A DNA stretch of 64,000 nucleotides from positions 1 to 64,000 of the forward strand of contig JAUIBA010000015.1 in NCBI GenBank assembly GCA_030427635.1, in the 5' to 3' direction. The position numbers and the translations under genes are program-made. How positions within the stretch are numbered: the stretch's first letter is position 1; each line of letters opens with the position of its first letter. A model generated the notes under the pieces. That model was not told the DNA's origin, did no database searches, and saw only the letters and a program-made list of their open reading frames with translations. Of this stretch, positions 42,461 to 50,599 are shown piece by piece. The DNA is from Bacteroidia bacterium. GTDB lineage: Bacteria > Bacteroidota > Bacteroidia > Chitinophagales > Chitinophagaceae.

Positions 42461-43330
42461 ATGCTGCGCCTGATGTACATAGTACTATTTATGGTGGCAG
42501 GGATGCTGTGCCGGGCACAGCACCCTGACCCTGCTGCATGGGGTATAGATATGCCAGGCGACCCTGTAGTAATAGAGCAGATGGCACAGCACATGGCCGA
42601 TAGCGCACTTGCGGCACACCCAATGCTTGCCAGCGGTTATGTAGTGGCCGATGTACAGTCTATGCGTCCATCATCCACACAGACATCAGACTTTTACCTG
42701 CTGCTGGCGTTATGCCTGATACTGGGACTGATACGGTATGTAGACACACGATATTTTATAAACCTGTGGCGTGCATTCTGGAATCCTACACTCAGTAACC
42801 GGCAGCTGAAAGAACAGCTGCAGAGTGCCGGCCTGCCCAACTTTCTGATGAATGTATTTTTCACCATAGCAGGTGGCGCATACATTTATTATGTAGTAAA
42901 GTTTTTTACGCCCGGGCCTCCCGGTTCACTGCCTTCATCACTGCTCATAGTACTGCTTATAGCAGGCACAGGACTTATATATATAGTGAAATATGCCGCA
43001 GTGCGTTTCAGTGGCTGGGCATTCAGGGTAGAGGGGGTAACTGAGCATTACCTGTTCAATGTATTTCTGATAAACAAGATTCTTGCCATTACTTTACTAC
43101 CTTTCATTATTGTACTGGCCTTTGCGGCAAGAGAGTGGGCGCAGCAGGCACTGTTTCTTTCCTTTATTGCCTGCGGTCTGCTGCTGCTGAATCGGTACCT
43201 CAGGTCGTGGAAGGTGTTTGGTTCCTTCTTCCAATACAGTCGTTTCCATTTTTTTATGTACCTTTGCGCCTCGGAATTATTGCCGATAGCTGTGCTTATG
43301 AAGCTGCTTGTGAAGGGTTTGTTGTTCTGA
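42461..43330 (+). CDS. DUF4271 membrane protein
   Basis: This 289-aa protein has a signal-like N-terminus (MLRLMYIVLFMVAGMLCRAQ), a short periplasmic stretch, then about six membrane segments from residue 75 on. The pattern (FYLLLALCLILGLIRYVD, RAFWNP, then a C-terminal FHFFMYLCASELLPIAVLMK) is that of DUF4271 proteins of Bacteroidota. They are commonly encoded just before uroporphyrinogen-III synthase, as here (67 bp). The function is unknown; the conserved neighbourhood hints at a link with haem synthesis or envelope function. Confidence 0.85.
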   Translation: MLRLMYIVLFMVAGMLCRAQHPDPAAWGIDMPGDPVVIEQMAQHMADSALAAHPMLASGYVVADVQSMRPSSTQTSDFYLLLALCLILGLIRYVDTRYFINLWRAFWNPTLSNRQLKEQLQSAGLPNFLMNVFFTIAGGAYIYYVVKFFTPGPPGSLPSSLLIVLLIAGTGLIYIVKYAAVRFSGWAFRVEGVTEHYLFNVFLINKILAITLLPFIIVLAFAAREWAQQALFLSFIACGLLLLNRYLRSWKVFGSFFQYSRFHFFMYLCASELLPIAVLMKLLVKGLLF

Positions 43331-43403
43331 TTGATGCTTCTGAAGCCCACCGGCTCTAAATTCCGGACGATACCGGTAGTACCCCTTTCGTTAATCTTTG
43401 TAT

Positions 43404-44195
43404 ATGGCCAAAGCAGTGCGTTCGCAAAAAAAGAGTGCTGAAAAAAAGGAAGTGAAGATCAGCCGTATATTGATTACTCAACCGAGGCCCGAAACCGACA
43501 AATCGCCTTATTTCGACCTCGCGAAGAAATATGATCTTACCCTTGACTTCCATCCTTTTATCAGGGTGGAGGGTGTCAGTGCCAAAGAGTTCCGTAAACA
43601 GCGTGTAGACGTTTCTGATTACACCGCTATTATTTTCTCCAGCCGTTATGCTGTGGATCATTTCTTCAGAGTATGTGAGGAAATGAAAGTCAAGGTATCG
43701 CAGGATATGAAATACTTCTGCATTACCGAGGCTGTAGCATTATATCTGCAGAAGTTCATACTGTACCGTAAGCGTAAGGTCTTCTTCTCTGCCGACGGCA
43801 GTACCGGTGGCCTGCAGGATGTCATTACCAAGCATAAAAATGAAAAGTACATTCTGCCTGTTTCAGACAATGGCAGAAATGATGTAGGTAACCATCTGCT
43901 GAAGCATAATATTAAGCATGCCGAGGTAACACTGTACCGGATGGTATCCAATGAAATAGGAGAGGTGATGGATTCAGGTTATGACCTCATCGTATTCTTT
44001 AGTCCGTTTAGTGTACAGAGCCTTTTTGAGCATGACCCTTCTTTCAAACAGAATGGTACTATGATAGGTGCATTCGGGCCTACCACATCGAAAGCGGTAG
44101 AAGACAGTGGAATGCGCCTGGATATAAAAGCACCGGCCCCCAATGCTCCATCTATGGTGTCTGCCCTGGAACTTTTTCTGTCGGGAAGTAAGTAA
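43404..44195 (+). CDS. hemD: Uroporphyrinogen-III synthase
   Basis: This enzyme cyclises hydroxymethylbilane with inversion of ring D in tetrapyrrole synthesis. The 263-aa product has the two-domain HemD layout: LITQPRPETDKSPYFDLA at the start, DYTAIIFSSRYAVDHFF, the middle FCITEAVALYLQKF and the late YDLIVFFSPFSVQSLF, with IGAFGPTTSKAVEDSG before the C-terminus. I use ATG 43404; the in-frame TTG at 43398 is two codons earlier. It has a Lys-rich N-terminal extension typical of Bacteroidota HemD. It lies after the DUF4271 gene, and an imperfect -7-like TAATCTTTG ends three bases before the ATG. Confidence 0.88.
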   Translation: MAKAVRSQKKSAEKKEVKISRILITQPRPETDKSPYFDLAKKYDLTLDFHPFIRVEGVSAKEFRKQRVDVSDYTAIIFSSRYAVDHFFRVCEEMKVKVSQDMKYFCITEAVALYLQKFILYRKRKVFFSADGSTGGLQDVITKHKNEKYILPVSDNGRNDVGNHLLKHNIKHAEVTLYRMVSNEIGEVMDSGYDLIVFFSPFSVQSLFEHDPSFKQNGTMIGAFGPTTSKAVEDSGMRLDIKAPAPNAPSMVSALELFLSGSK

Positions 44196-44223
44196 ATAAG
44201 AATAGATAAACAGTATATAAGTA

Positions 44224-44256
44224 GCGGAGATGCATGCAGCGTCTCCGTTATTATTA
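44224..44256 (+). terminator. Terminator between hemD and the NUDIX gene
   Basis: CGGAGA and TCTCCG (44225-44230 and 44242-44247) pair across 11 bases, followed by TTATTATT. The genes on either side converge here. Confidence 0.6.
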
Positions 44257-44263
44257 CGGGCTG

Positions 44264-44920
44264 TTACCAGTGTGGCTTATGCTCTTTCATCAGTACTTCC
44301 AGCTCACTTATCATCATGGCAGTGGCACCCCATATGATACCGCCATCAGTAAGGTTATATGCTTTTGCTTTCAGCTTTACGCCAGGTAGTGCCGGTGATA
44401 CTACTTCTGTGAGAATCTTGTTACGGTCGTCCAGCAGGTGCGCTACGGGAACTTCTATCAGGTAGGATACCTCCTGCTCGCTGATGCGTACAGCAGGCTT
44501 GTAAGGGGCAAATGCTACAAACGGGAAAACATTGAAGTTGCTTACCGGTATATATAACGAGGACAGTGGGCCCAGCACATCTATATCTTCACGGTTCACA
44601 CCTACTTCTTCGTTTGCTTCTCTAAGGGCTGTGTCCAGCAGGGTAGGGTCTTCCGGCTCCTGGCGGCCACCGGGAAAACTAACCTGGCCACTATGTGCCC
44701 TGCCATCTTCTATGCGGCGCATCAGCAGCATCTGCAGGCCCGTATCTCCCGGGTATAGCAGACACAATACAGCGCTGATACGTGCATTTTGTGGTACTGC
44801 AGGTGGCGAGGGTATAACCCGGCCCATCATACGCTCCTGCGCTGTAAATCCAGGCAGTGGTTCCTGTAGTCGCTGTCGCAACCACTCTACACCTGCCATA
44901 GACTCACCGCCATAAATCAT
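44264..44920 (-). CDS. NUDIX hydrolase, CoA pyrophosphatase type
   Basis: This 218-aa protein probably cleaves coenzyme A or acyl-CoA to 3',5'-ADP and phosphopantetheine. The Nudix box is GGRQEPEDPTLLDTALREAN followed by EEVG, preceded by RRIEDGRAHSGQVSFPGG. The latter is the wording of the NudL/CoAse group (UPF0035 signature LLxxR.xxL..H.GQVSFPGG). It ends with a helix SELEVLMKEHKPHW. The ATG is on the minus strand at 44920, back to back with nothing upstream until the DUF4340 gene end at 44954. Confidence 0.88.
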   Translation of the reverse strand: MIYGGESMAGVEWLRQRLQEPLPGFTAQERMMGRVIPSPPAVPQNARISAVLCLLYPGDTGLQMLLMRRIEDGRAHSGQVSFPGGRQEPEDPTLLDTALREANEEVGVNREDIDVLGPLSSLYIPVSNFNVFPFVAFAPYKPAVRISEQEVSYLIEVPVAHLLDDRNKILTEVVSPALPGVKLKAKAYNLTDGGIIWGATAMMISELEVLMKEHKPHW

Positions 44921-44953
44921 ATACCTGTATTGAATATTATAGATATCGGGTGC

Positions 44954-46021
44954 TTACCTGCGAGCTGCCCCGTCTGCTTTGGCCGGGGCCATATCGGGCG
45001 TATAAAATTCCTTACCACGCCTGAAGATATTCCGGAAGGTAAGTATCTGTATCATGATGGTGTCCTTATAGTCATTCATCACGGCATACATACGGTCAGA
45101 GTCAAACTCTTCCGGCACTTCTTCACCAAAGTTGGACTCTTTTCTGTTTTTACTACGCTTGTTCAGTGCCATCCAGTACACATCTACCATCTGAGATTTG
45201 CCGCTGCGGGTAGTCACTTCTATTGTAGAGTGTTTTGGAGCTGTTTTGAAGGTGGTGTCATTATCTTCCAATCCGTTCAGATATCCCTCACAGTTTATGT
45301 TGCTGAAGAATTTCAGGTAGCTATGTACTCTTCTGGTATTGAGGCTGTCTTCTTTTTTTACTACACCATCAGGCACTATTACCGATACCTTGTCGCCGGG
45401 GCCATTCACTACGGTAAATGACTCGTCAGGTTTTCCGTCATAGTGTACTGATACTGATCGGATGTCATTGGGGGTAAAGTCAAATACAGTACGGTCGCGC
45501 CAATCGCGTATGTGTGTAGAGTAGCGGGGGGTGAGATATCCCACAAATCCCGGAGTCTCTACTACATAAGGCTGCTCTGCGCCTTCCATAAGCATGTTGG
45601 TACCCTCGCCCCCGGCAGCTGCGCCTCCTACATAGAACACGCGCATCTTTTTCCCCTGACGGTCATACAGCTCGGTCTTGATACCGTGTGTAGACAAGGT
45701 TTTGATTACATTGTCATGTGCTGCTTTCGTTACCGGGTACAGCGGTTGCTGTTTTACCAGTGTATTCATCAGCTGGTCCAGCGTGCTGGGCAGTACCGGC
45801 CAGGTGTTGTTTACTATCCATCCTTTGTCAGTACGCTCTACAAGAATACTCTCACCGTCCTGAGCTACCAGAAATATCTTACCTATGGCGCCTGTATCTT
45901 TTATATTAAAGCCGGCTTCTGTTTCTCCGTAGGGGTTTTTATTCACATTGCCGGGAAGTATAAAGTACACACCCGCACCCAGTACGGCCAGAATAGCAAT
46001 ATATACAAATGTCTTACGCAT
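44954..46021 (-). CDS. DUF4340 membrane-anchored protein of the gld operon
   Basis: This 355-aa protein has a single N-terminal membrane anchor (FVYIAILAVLGAGVYFILPG) and a long periplasmic part with DUF4340 character (AGFNIKDTGAIGKIFL, SILVERTDKGWIVNN, TRYSTHIRDWRDRTVFDF). DUF4340 proteins usually follow GldG-type ABC components, and here the start overlaps the end of gldG by 8 bases, so the two are translationally coupled. The role is unknown, probably an accessory extracytoplasmic part of the Gld transporter. Confidence 0.85.
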   Translation of the reverse strand: MRKTFVYIAILAVLGAGVYFILPGNVNKNPYGETEAGFNIKDTGAIGKIFLVAQDGESILVERTDKGWIVNNTWPVLPSTLDQLMNTLVKQQPLYPVTKAAHDNVIKTLSTHGIKTELYDRQGKKMRVFYVGGAAAGGEGTNMLMEGAEQPYVVETPGFVGYLTPRYSTHIRDWRDRTVFDFTPNDIRSVSVHYDGKPDESFTVVNGPGDKVSVIVPDGVVKKEDSLNTRRVHSYLKFFSNINCEGYLNGLEDNDTTFKTAPKHSTIEVTTRSGKSQMVDVYWMALNKRSKNRKESNFGEEVPEEFDSDRMYAVMNDYKDTIMIQILTFRNIFRRGKEFYTPDMAPAKADGAARR

Positions 46022-47750
46022 GGGGTTTATCCGTTTTTTTAGTCTCAGCTTTTACCTCATATCTGCGTCTGCGGAAGAAAGTATAGGCTGATGCAAATAT
46101 GAGTACAATGGCAATAGGGATACCTGTATTAATAGCCTGCCATTTACCTTCTTCCGTTTTTATACGGCCACGGTCCAGCAGGCGCAGTTTTACATCTTTT
46201 GAGCGTGCTTCCAGTATACCGCTATGGTCAGTAAGATATTCCAGACAGTTCAGAAGAAAAGCCCTGTTGGCAAAGAACTCCTGAGTGAAATTATAGTAGC
46301 CCATAGGCAGCACCCCATCTTTCTGAGAGTAGCCGTTGCTGAATATCTCCCCTATAGAAGTTACTATCATAGCCCCGGCACTATCGGTTTGTGCTTTGAA
46401 AGGATGTTTCAGAGAGTCCAGCAGTCGCAGGTATTCAGGTGCCAGCCTGTTGGCATAGAACGAGTGGAAGTTACCTTCCAGGAGTACTGCTACCGGCAGA
46501 TATGATTTTGTAAACATCTCATGCTTCAGCGGATAGCTCATCATAGAGAGGCTTACACGTACCGGGGCACGGGATGTACGGCTGTATTTGGATGAATGCA
46601 GCAATATGGTTTTCTTTATTCCTTCGGTTTTGATAGTATCAATGGTGTTAGTAAAGCCAGCCAGTATAAGGTCCATATTCTTTACTATCGGATGGTCGGC
46701 CGATGGATTGATACGAGGGAAATATACCCAGTCATGCAGCTCAGGGCGACCATTATTCAGTATCCGGGGTAATGGGTTACACTGCATGTCTTCCAGCAGG
46801 TCCTGGTTAACACGTACCCCGTAGCGGAACAACATATCATCTATGTCTGTAGGGTGTTCCAGCGCTATGAACTGTGGACTGTTGGCAAAGCTGTCAGTAG
46901 ATGCATTGAGGGCATTGATTACCCATAGTACCCGTCCGCCTCTCATTACATACTGGTCTATCTTCAGCTTATCGGGGCCGGTAAATGCTTCCGTGGGCTG
47001 ATTGATAATAATGGCCTCGTATGCTGCAGGTATCTCCAGTGAATGGGGAAGGTCCAGCGAGTCCAGATGATACACGCCGGGCAGCCGTGACAGCATATCA
47101 TATGTTTTTACGCCCAGCGGCTCACCATGCCCTGTAAGGTAGGCTATGGATGGCTTGTCGGCTCTACCCATACGGTTTATAGCGCTGGCAAAATTATATT
47201 CCAGCATAGCCTCGGCATAGCTCATCTGCTGTTCAGAGCCGCCACCGGGTGGGGCATCCAGCAGATATATGGGCATTTCCCTTCCGTTATATTTTACCAG
47301 TGCAAACGGAAAAAAGGTTTTCATGGAGTATTCATCATCATCCTGGGTACTCAGCTCCATTACTTTTATACCCTTGTTTTCCAGGTCATGCGCAATGGCC
47401 TTCTTTTCTTTCTCACTCTTACCTTCAAAGGGGTCAATGAAGCGGTAAACGATGTGGCTGCCGGCATACTCCTTAAATGAGCGCAGCCGCTCACGTATAG
47501 CCTCCTGCAGCCGCTGCAGGCCCGCCGGGAACTGGCCTTTCAGATATACTTCTACCACAGCTACTTCTTGCATATTGCGCAGCAGCTTTTTGGTAGGCTC
47601 TGTAAGTGTAAAGCGTTTTTCCCGGGTGAGATCCAGCCCGGTATGAAAGTAAGATGCCAGCACGTTCAGACAAACGACTATGGCTGCCATGATAACGAGG
47701 CGTAACCTTGCCTGCCCTATCTGCTTATTAACCGGATTTTTCTTTGCCAT
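46014..47750 (-). CDS. gldG: Gliding-motility ABC transporter substrate-binding subunit GldG
   Basis: This 578-aa protein has an N-terminal transmembrane helix (LRLVIMAAIVVCLNVLASYF), a large extracytoplasmic region (DLTREKRFTLTEPTKKLL, YRFIDPFEGKSEKEKKA, AYLTGHGEPLG, GGRVLWVINALNAS), and a C-terminal helix (IAIVLIFASAYTFF) followed by a basic tail. This is the layout of GldG in the GldA-GldF-GldG transporter, which gliding Flavobacterium needs for motility. It is 9 bp downstream of gldF and overlaps the DUF4340 gene. The ATPase gldA is not in the window. Confidence 0.92.
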   Translation of the reverse strand: MAKKNPVNKQIGQARLRLVIMAAIVVCLNVLASYFHTGLDLTREKRFTLTEPTKKLLRNMQEVAVVEVYLKGQFPAGLQRLQEAIRERLRSFKEYAGSHIVYRFIDPFEGKSEKEKKAIAHDLENKGIKVMELSTQDDDEYSMKTFFPFALVKYNGREMPIYLLDAPPGGGSEQQMSYAEAMLEYNFASAINRMGRADKPSIAYLTGHGEPLGVKTYDMLSRLPGVYHLDSLDLPHSLEIPAAYEAIIINQPTEAFTGPDKLKIDQYVMRGGRVLWVINALNASTDSFANSPQFIALEHPTDIDDMLFRYGVRVNQDLLEDMQCNPLPRILNNGRPELHDWVYFPRINPSADHPIVKNMDLILAGFTNTIDTIKTEGIKKTILLHSSKYSRTSRAPVRVSLSMMSYPLKHEMFTKSYLPVAVLLEGNFHSFYANRLAPEYLRLLDSLKHPFKAQTDSAGAMIVTSIGEIFSNGYSQKDGVLPMGYYNFTQEFFANRAFLLNCLEYLTDHSGILEARSKDVKLRLLDRGRIKTEEGKWQAINTGIPIAIVLIFASAYTFFRRRRYEVKAETKKTDKPHA

Positions 47751-47759
47751 AAACGATTA

Positions 47760-48515
47760 TTATCTGCCCAGTCCACTGCTTACACCGGTAGTACGAGCCG
47801 CAAGGGAGTAACGGGTAAGCGCTATAAAAAATATGATAACTGATACAAAATATACTATGTCGCGACTGTCTATAAAGCCGCGGCTTATAGAGTTGTAGTG
47901 AAACTCCATACCTACCATGCTCAGATAGTAGTCAATACCCTCGGCAAATTTTGGCAGCTTACTGAGCTGCTCAAAGCCTGTATAAAGCACATAACAGGCC
48001 AGCAGCGCTATGAGGAAGGCTACTACTTGATTGGAGGTAAGTGAGGAGCAGAATATACCTACAGCAGCAAACGTAGCTGCCAGGAAAAAAAGGCCGATAT
48101 AAGACCCGATAATGGCAGCAGAATCAATATGGATATCAGTATAGGATAGGTTATCTATGGTATAGACGTAGATAAGTGTGGGTATGAGTGCAAACACTAT
48201 GAGTGCCAGTGTGGCAAAATACTTACCCAGTATTATCTCAATATCGGTAACCGGTTTGGTGGATAGCCATTCTATATTGCCGGTGCGAAACTCATCGGCA
48301 AATGAACGCATGGTAACGGCAGGCACCAAGAGGAACAAAAGCCAGGGGCCTATCTCAAAGAAGCGCTCCATGGATGCATATCCATAGTTCAGAATGCTGA
48401 AATGAGGTATAATCCAGAGGAACAGGCTACAGGCTATCAGAAATACCAATAGCACCACATAGCCCATCACCGAGCTGAAAAATGAGTTGATTTCTTTAAT
48501 AAATATACTACGCAT
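47760..48515 (-). CDS. gldF: Gliding-motility ABC transporter permease GldF
   Basis: This 251-aa ABC-2 type permease has about six membrane segments. It begins IFIKEINSFFSSVMGYVVLL, contains the family's FADEFRTGNIEWLSTKPV cytoplasmic motif, and ends with a helix YFVSVIIFFIALTRYSL. It is the first gene of the gldF-gldG-DUF4340 operon. It would work with a GldA ATPase encoded elsewhere. A TATATTTG box lies 23 bp upstream of the start. Confidence 0.92.
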   Translation of the reverse strand: MRSIFIKEINSFFSSVMGYVVLLVFLIACSLFLWIIPHFSILNYGYASMERFFEIGPWLLFLLVPAVTMRSFADEFRTGNIEWLSTKPVTDIEIILGKYFATLALIVFALIPTLIYVYTIDNLSYTDIHIDSAAIIGSYIGLFFLAATFAAVGIFCSSLTSNQVVAFLIALLACYVLYTGFEQLSKLPKFAEGIDYYLSMVGMEFHYNSISRGFIDSRDIVYFVSVIIFFIALTRYSLAARTTGVSSGLGR

Positions 48516-48538
48516 ATTATAGCGGGTACGAAAGGTGG

Positions 48539-48546
48539 CAAATATA
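48539..48546 (-). promoter_or_regulatory. Candidate -7 box of the gldF operon (TATATTTG)
   Basis: This exact TAnnTTTG on the minus strand lies 23 bp before the gldF ATG. Confidence 0.5.
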
Positions 48547-48665
48547 ATGAAATGGTGTGGGTTTGATATTTATAACAAAATGGTAAAAATGCTTCTGTAT
48601 TGGCTATCTGCTACATTTGCATAAAGCACTCCTTTCATATTTGTTTATAAATATTATTGCCAGCT

Positions 48666-49412
48666 ATGACCGGTATCAGTTACAAAGACGTAATTCCACC
48701 CCCTCCCCTTGGTAATTTTGTGGATTGTTTCTGGATGCTGCATAATGAAGGTACTGCAGACAGGGAGATAACATTGTTACCCGATGGTAGAATTGATGCT
48801 TCATTCATTCCCGGGCGTGGTGATTATTTTATACTATTGGGGGTGGATAGCCAGCCTGTGCGCACTATCATTCCGGCTGGGATGTGCATGTATTGTGTCA
48901 GCTTCCGCATGCTGGCACCTGAGTATCTGTTCAGAAAAAAGTTTCCTGTACTAGTAGACTGCTATTATGAGCTGCCACCACAGTTTCTGAATCTGGAAAC
49001 TGTATCGTTTGCTTCATTTGAAGAATTCTGCAATGTAATGAGTGAGACGCTGCTCTCATTGCTGCCGGCAGAAACAGATTCCCGGCGGCAGCGGCTGTCA
49101 GATATAATATATGCATCGGCTGGTAGTGTAAGGGTAGGTACTCTGGCCAGGGAGGTGTACTGGAGTGCCCGGCAGATAAACCGCTATCTGCATGAGTGGA
49201 TAGGTATCTCGCTCAAGTCTTACTGCGATATACTCAGATTCAGGGCCTCTTTCCCCCATATAAAGCAGGGTAAGCTATATCCCGACCCTGACTTTGCCGA
49301 CCAGTCTCATTTTATAAAGCATGTCCGTAAGCTGTCTGGTGTTACACCCCGGGAGCTGTACCTGAATAAGAATGACCGATTTATACAATTTTCCACGCTG
49401 CCCGAGCAATAA
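48666..49412 (+). CDS. AraC-family transcriptional regulator with DUF6597-like N-terminal domain
   Basis: Residues 1-120 begin ISYKDVIPPPPLGNFVDCFW and include LLPDGRIDASFIPG, typical of the sensor-like domain preceding AraC helix-turn-helix regions in Bacteroidota. Residues about 150-235 are the AraC DNA-binding domain (VGTLAREVYWSARQINRYLH, then FADQSHFIKHVRKLSGVTPR). ATG 48666 is preferred over the upstream TTG 48657. The following TetX-like gene starts 35 bp downstream, and its promoter box overlaps this gene's stop codon, so the regulator may control it. Confidence 0.88.
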   Translation: MTGISYKDVIPPPPLGNFVDCFWMLHNEGTADREITLLPDGRIDASFIPGRGDYFILLGVDSQPVRTIIPAGMCMYCVSFRMLAPEYLFRKKFPVLVDCYYELPPQFLNLETVSFASFEEFCNVMSETLLSLLPAETDSRRQRLSDIIYASAGSVRVGTLAREVYWSARQINRYLHEWIGISLKSYCDILRFRASFPHIKQGKLYPDPDFADQSHFIKHVRKLSGVTPRELYLNKNDRFIQFSTLPEQ

Positions 49413-49417
49413 TTTTG
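49410..49417 (+). promoter_or_regulatory. -7 box (TAATTTTG) for the TetX-like gene
   Basis: This exact TAnnTTTG starts in the stop codon of the AraC gene and lies 30 bp before ATG 49448. The leader also contains AAGGACAGG, a possible ribosome-binding site about 6 bp before the start. Confidence 0.55.
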
Positions 49418-49447
49418 CCCTGTCTTAATATATAAAGGACAGGCGAA

Positions 49448-50596
49448 ATGATACAGAGCAAAAGAATAGCTATAATAGGTGGTGGTCCCGGAGGGCTCAC
49501 ACTGGCCCGGTTGCTGCAGATGCAGGGAGTAACGGTACATGTATATGAGCGGGATGCAGATGAGCATGCACGTTATCAGGGGGCTACGCTGGACCTTCAT
49601 GAGGAGTCAGGATTGAAGGCATTACAGCAGGCAGGTCTTATGGCGGCTTTTGAGGCGGCTTATCGCCCTCATGCCGGGCTGGTGCGGGTGCTGGATAAAG
49701 ATGCTCATGTAGTATATGATGAGCACACCGGTACCGGCTCAGTGGCAGAAAGCCGCCCGGAGATAGACCGTGCACCGCTACGCAATCTTTTGCTGGCATC
49801 CCTTAAGCCCGGTACTGTAGTGTGGAACAGGCGCTATGCAGGGATGATGCATGATGGTAAGGCCTGGCAGATACAGTTTGCAGATGGCACATCAGCCCCC
49901 GCTGATATAGTAGTAGCTGCTGATGGTGCCAACTCTGCAGTACGCGCAATGCTTACATCTATAGCGCCGGTATATTCAGGTGTTACAATAGTAGAAGGCA
50001 ATATAGCAGATGCTGCGGTACATGCGCCGGGTTTCTGGCAACTGGTAAAAGGAGGAAAGATATTTGCACTGTACGGCAGCCGGTCTCTGATACTCAGTGC
50101 TAAGGGCGATGGTACACTCTCATTTTATACCGGCTGCCCGGTGTACGAAAACTGGGTAGAGCACAGTGGCATTGATTTCAGTGATGCTGTGCAGGTAGCG
50201 GCATGGTTCCGGGAAGAATATGCCGATTGGGGTAGTGAATGGATGGAGCTGGTAACAGCATCGGGGATATCATTTGTGCCACGTCCCCAGTACCATTTCC
50301 CGGTTCATCAGCAATGGTCATCTCAGTCTTCACTTACCTTGCTGGGCGATGCTGCGCACCGTATGCCACCATATGCCGGTGAGGGAGTGAATATGGCTAT
50401 GCAGGATGCGCTGGAGCTGGCAGCATGTCTGTTGTCCTCTTCTTATAAAACGCCACTGCAGGCTATAACTGCTTATGAGCAGTCTATGTTACAGAGAGCA
50501 TCGGCCGTCACGGCTATGACACTGGAGCAGACACGGCTGCTACATGCTCCTGGTGGGCTGCAGTATTTGGTGGGGTTATTCAGCGGTTTGCAATAG
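49448..50596 (+). CDS. TetX-like FAD-dependent monooxygenase
   Basis: This class A flavoprotein hydroxylase of 382 aa has the FAD dinucleotide motif IAIIGGGPGGLTLARLLQ, the DG-type motif VAADGANSAVRAML, and GDAAHRMPPYAGEGVNMAMQ near the C-terminus. The segment YERDADEHARYQGATLDLHE, followed by SGLKALQQAGL, closely follows the corresponding part of Tet(X), which inactivates tetracyclines by hydroxylation at C11a. Length also matches (Tet(X) 388 aa). Many Tet(X)-like proteins do not confer resistance, so the substrate is open. It is paired with an AraC regulator and ends 4 bp from the convergent histidine kinase. Confidence 0.82.
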   Translation: MIQSKRIAIIGGGPGGLTLARLLQMQGVTVHVYERDADEHARYQGATLDLHEESGLKALQQAGLMAAFEAAYRPHAGLVRVLDKDAHVVYDEHTGTGSVAESRPEIDRAPLRNLLLASLKPGTVVWNRRYAGMMHDGKAWQIQFADGTSAPADIVVAADGANSAVRAMLTSIAPVYSGVTIVEGNIADAAVHAPGFWQLVKGGKIFALYGSRSLILSAKGDGTLSFYTGCPVYENWVEHSGIDFSDAVQVAAWFREEYADWGSEWMELVTASGISFVPRPQYHFPVHQQWSSQSSLTLLGDAAHRMPPYAGEGVNMAMQDALELAACLLSSSYKTPLQAITAYEQSMLQRASAVTAMTLEQTRLLHAPGGLQYLVGLFSGLQ

Positions 50597-50599
50597 CAA

